Shown: positions 6,778 to 8,836 of the stretch, in pieces
Numbering within the stretch: the stretch's first letter is position 1
Layout of the letters: each line of letters opens with the position of its first letter
NCBI GenBank assembly: GCA_028684915.1
Contig: JAQUEZ010000247.1
Coordinates: 1-8,836, forward strand
Source: Desulfobulbus sp.
GTDB taxonomy: Bacteria; Desulfobacterota; Desulfobulbia; Desulfobulbales; Desulfobulbaceae
Length of the DNA: 8,836 nt
Reading direction: 5' to 3'
The notes under the pieces: model-generated
The model's database searches: none
The model's input: the letters and a program-made list of their open reading frames with translations, nothing else
What the model was told of the DNA's origin: nothing
Position numbers and translations under genes: made by a program

Positions 6778-7836
6778 ATGCAAGCGATTACAGCTAAAAT
6801 AGAGGCAGGGGAGCGGCTTGACGGCGAGGACTTTCTCAAGCTTGAGCGCGAGGCGGATCTGCATCAATTAGGGTTTCTGGCAGATAGCATTCGCCGGCGA
6901 ATGCACCCGGAACCGGTGGTGAGCTATGTCATCGACCGGAATATCAATTATACCGATATCTGTGTATCAGCTTGTAAATTCTGCGCTTTTTTTAAAGCTC
7001 CCGAAGACGCGACCGGCAAGGTACTCAGCCGGGAAGAGTTGGCGGAGAAAATTCGTGAGACGCAGGCGCTCGGTGGCACGCAGATTCTTTTGCAGGGCGG
7101 GTTGCACCCGGATAAACCCCTAGAGTTTTATGAGGATATGCTCCGGTTCATGAAATCAACTGGTATCCATATCCATGGATTTTCCCCTCCAGAAGTGTAC
7201 CATTTCGCGCAAATTTCCGGATTATCCATTACCAAAGTGCTCAAACGGTTGGTTGACGCGGGCTTGAATTCCATTCCCGGCGGTGGTGCAGAAATACTCT
7301 GTGATCGAGTGCGCAACGAACTGGCACCGCGGAAATGCAGTGCCGATCAATGGATAGGTGTCATGGAAGAGGCTCATCGCCTTGGCCTTCGCACCACAGC
7401 CACCATGATGTTTGGCCATATCGAAACCATGGAAGAGCGACTAGAGCACCTGCAACGGGTCCGTGACCTGCAAGACCGGACCGGCGGCTTCACAGCATTT
7501 ATTCCCTGGCCCTTCCAACCCGACTACACCCCCCTGGCCGCAGCCCGAAAGATCGAAAAAACCACGGCGGTTACCTATTTACGCATGCTGGCGCTGAGTC
7601 GAATATTTCTTGACAATATACGCAATATTCAAGCCTCGTGGGTGACGCAAGGCCCTAAAATTGCCCAGCTCTCTCTTTTTTTCGGCGCGAATGATTTTGG
7701 TTCGACTATGATTGAGGAAAACGTGGTGGCAGCGGCCGGTGTCCACTTTCGCCTCACTGAGGAGGAAATCCGTCGCTTGGTCCGTGATGCCGGTTTTTCC
7801 CCTCAACAGCGGCTGATGGACTACACTCCGGTTTGA
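6778..7836 (+). CDS. mqnC: Cyclic dehypoxanthinyl futalosine synthase (radical SAM)
   Basis: A 352-residue radical SAM enzyme that cyclises dehypoxanthinyl futalosine to its cyclic form, a later step of the same pathway. The cluster motif is CVSACKFC (Cys62, Cys66, Cys69) after RNINYTDI. MqnC hallmarks are LLQGGLHPD (104-112), HGFSPPEV (133-140), AGLNSIPGGGAE (161-172), TTATMMFGHIET and FTAFIPWPFQP; the SPPE and IPWPFQP forms separate it from MqnE. It is a clear paralogue of the preceding gene, with the same fold and similar length. The ATG lies two bases after the mqnE stop and no clear Shine-Dalgarno precedes it, so translation probably depends on coupling to mqnE. Its stop TGA overlaps the next ATG as TGATG. 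Confidence 0.93.
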   Translation: MQAITAKIEAGERLDGEDFLKLEREADLHQLGFLADSIRRRMHPEPVVSYVIDRNINYTDICVSACKFCAFFKAPEDATGKVLSREELAEKIRETQALGGTQILLQGGLHPDKPLEFYEDMLRFMKSTGIHIHGFSPPEVYHFAQISGLSITKVLKRLVDAGLNSIPGGGAEILCDRVRNELAPRKCSADQWIGVMEEAHRLGLRTTATMMFGHIETMEERLEHLQRVRDLQDRTGGFTAFIPWPFQPDYTPLAAARKIEKTTAVTYLRMLALSRIFLDNIRNIQASWVTQGPKIAQLSLFFGANDFGSTMIEENVVAAAGVHFRLTEEEIRRLVRDAGFSPQQRLMDYTPV

Positions 7837-8836
7837 TGGCCGGCCAACAGATCCATAGCGCCCCTTGGGTGGTTCCAGTTGATGGGAAAATCGTAGTTGA
7901 TGGAGGCGTAGTTGTTGAACAGGGCCGGATTCTGGCGGTTGATTCACTCCTGGCGTTGCAGCAGCAATTTCCTCAGGCGGAACACATTCCCCATCCACAG
8001 ACAGTTCTGACTCCAGCGCTGATCAATGCTCATATTCATTTAGAACTCTCACATCTTGCCGAACTGGCGACCAAACCGCTCACGACAACCTTCACCGGTT
8101 GGATTGTGCAGCTTCTCTATCTCCGGGACAATCTTGGTATAAGCGGAGCGGAAATCGAAGAGGCTGCACGACGGGTTGCCGAGTGTCAGTATCAGCAGGG
8201 GGTCAGCGTTCTTTTGGATATAGGCAATACCAGCCTGAGTCAGCAGTTGATGAGCGAGTTTGGAGGGCGACTTCTGCCTCACAAAGAATATCTGGGGTTA
8301 GCTGCCTTTACCTTGGAAAAAAATCTGCAGCGGCTCAACGCGGAGCCTGAATCGGTTTGCTGTGCCGCCCATGCTCCCTATTCAACCCATCCCCAGCTCA
8401 TTCAAGCGCTTAAAAACCGCGCACGATCCCTGAAACATATTTTTCCCATCCACGTGGCTGAACCCTTGGCCGAAAGAGAGATGTTATCAGAGGGGAGGGG
8501 AGAGATGGTTGATTTTGTGCGAACCCGTGGCTTTTGGGATGGATCGTTTCAAGCACCAGGCGATCCGGGTTCAATCCGCTATCTGCATGGATTGGGAGTC
8601 ATTGATGAACGAACGCTCTGCGTACATGCAGTGCATCTCGATGACGAAGAAATTCGCATTTTGAGCGGAGAGGGGGCAAAAGTCTGTCTCTGCCCGGGGA
8701 GCAACCAGTTTTTACAGGTGGGTAAAGCCCCGGTTGCCCGATTCCTTGAAGCTGGGATTTTACCAGCCTTGGGAACCGATAGTGTAGCGAGCAATCCTGA
8801 ACTCTCCCTGTGGCGGGAGATGGCGCTGATAGCCCC
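7836..8836 (+). CDS. mqnX: Amidohydrolase, likely 6-aminodeoxyfutalosine deaminase (partial)
   Basis: The gene runs off the right edge; 333 residues are visible and the frame is open throughout. It belongs to the amidohydrolase superfamily of metal-dependent deaminases (the chlorohydrolase / S-adenosylhomocysteine deaminase-like group). Metal ligands are visible: His66-x-His68 in INAHIHLE, His206 with Glu209 in HVAE, and Asp315 in GTDSVASN. His264 and His267 (CVHAVHLD) and CPGSNQFL (285-292) are also family-typical. Its place after mqnE and mqnC suggests it removes the 6-amino group of aminofutalosine to give futalosine, a route known for such amidohydrolases in menaquinone synthesis. That substrate is inferred from context. 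The ATG overlaps the mqnC stop (TGATG) with no obvious Shine-Dalgarno, so expression is probably coupled. The C-terminal end, normally some tens of residues more, is not seen. Confidence 0.75.
   Translation, partial: MAGQQIHSAPWVVPVDGKIVVDGGVVVEQGRILAVDSLLALQQQFPQAEHIPHPQTVLTPALINAHIHLELSHLAELATKPLTTTFTGWIVQLLYLRDNLGISGAEIEEAARRVAECQYQQGVSVLLDIGNTSLSQQLMSEFGGRLLPHKEYLGLAAFTLEKNLQRLNAEPESVCCAAHAPYSTHPQLIQALKNRARSLKHIFPIHVAEPLAEREMLSEGRGEMVDFVRTRGFWDGSFQAPGDPGSIRYLHGLGVIDERTLCVHAVHLDDEEIRILSGEGAKVCLCPGSNQFLQVGKAPVARFLEAGILPALGTDSVASNPELSLWREMALIA

Noticed and set aside
5681..7836. The two radical SAM genes as FO synthase subunits CofG/CofH (coenzyme F420)
   Set aside because: They share the fold and CxxxCxxC motif, but the IPLAFHP / IPWPFQP and SPPE signatures and the adjacent deaminase-like amidohydrolase fit MqnE and MqnC.

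Overview
The window looks like chromosomal DNA of a Gram-negative bacterium, most likely Desulfobacterota (former Deltaproteobacteria). That placement is an inference: it rests on a futalosine-pathway menaquinone operon, a multi-rhodanese lipoprotein and a proteobacterial-style sigma-70 factor. No taxonomic marker such as rRNA is present. Base composition is near half GC in the genes, with a clearly AT-rich stretch around 1640-1960.

Layout. Positions 1-250 hold no recognisable gene but are unusually rich in inverted repeats. A minus-strand gene (251-1573) encodes an exported lipoprotein with three rhodanese domains. A roughly 530-base, partly AT-rich intergenic region with palindromes follows, then a small unrecognised plus-strand gene (2106-2366, 86 aa). 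Convergent to it is a minus-strand malQ (4-alpha-glucanotransferase, 2383-3972). A 213-base divergent promoter region separates malQ from a plus-strand RpoD-type sigma-70 factor (4186-5505), which ends in a strong intrinsic terminator (5530-5565).

The right third (5681 to the window end) is one tightly packed operon of the futalosine pathway of menaquinone synthesis. It holds mqnE (aminofutalosine synthase, radical SAM), mqnC (cyclic dehypoxanthinyl futalosine synthase, radical SAM) and an amidohydrolase cut by the window edge that is very probably the 6-aminodeoxyfutalosine deaminase. The first two genes are 2 bases apart and the last two overlap by one base (TGATG), so translation is probably coupled. 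In pathway order MqnE makes aminofutalosine, the deaminase converts it to futalosine, a hydrolase not seen here removes hypoxanthine, and MqnC cyclises dehypoxanthinyl futalosine.

Most of the window is conventional metabolism and transcription. I found no defence system, CRISPR array, transposase or tRNA. The items most worth a second look are the hairpin-dense left edge, the combination of domains in the rhodanese lipoprotein, and the short, region-1.1-bearing sigma factor with an atypical region 3.
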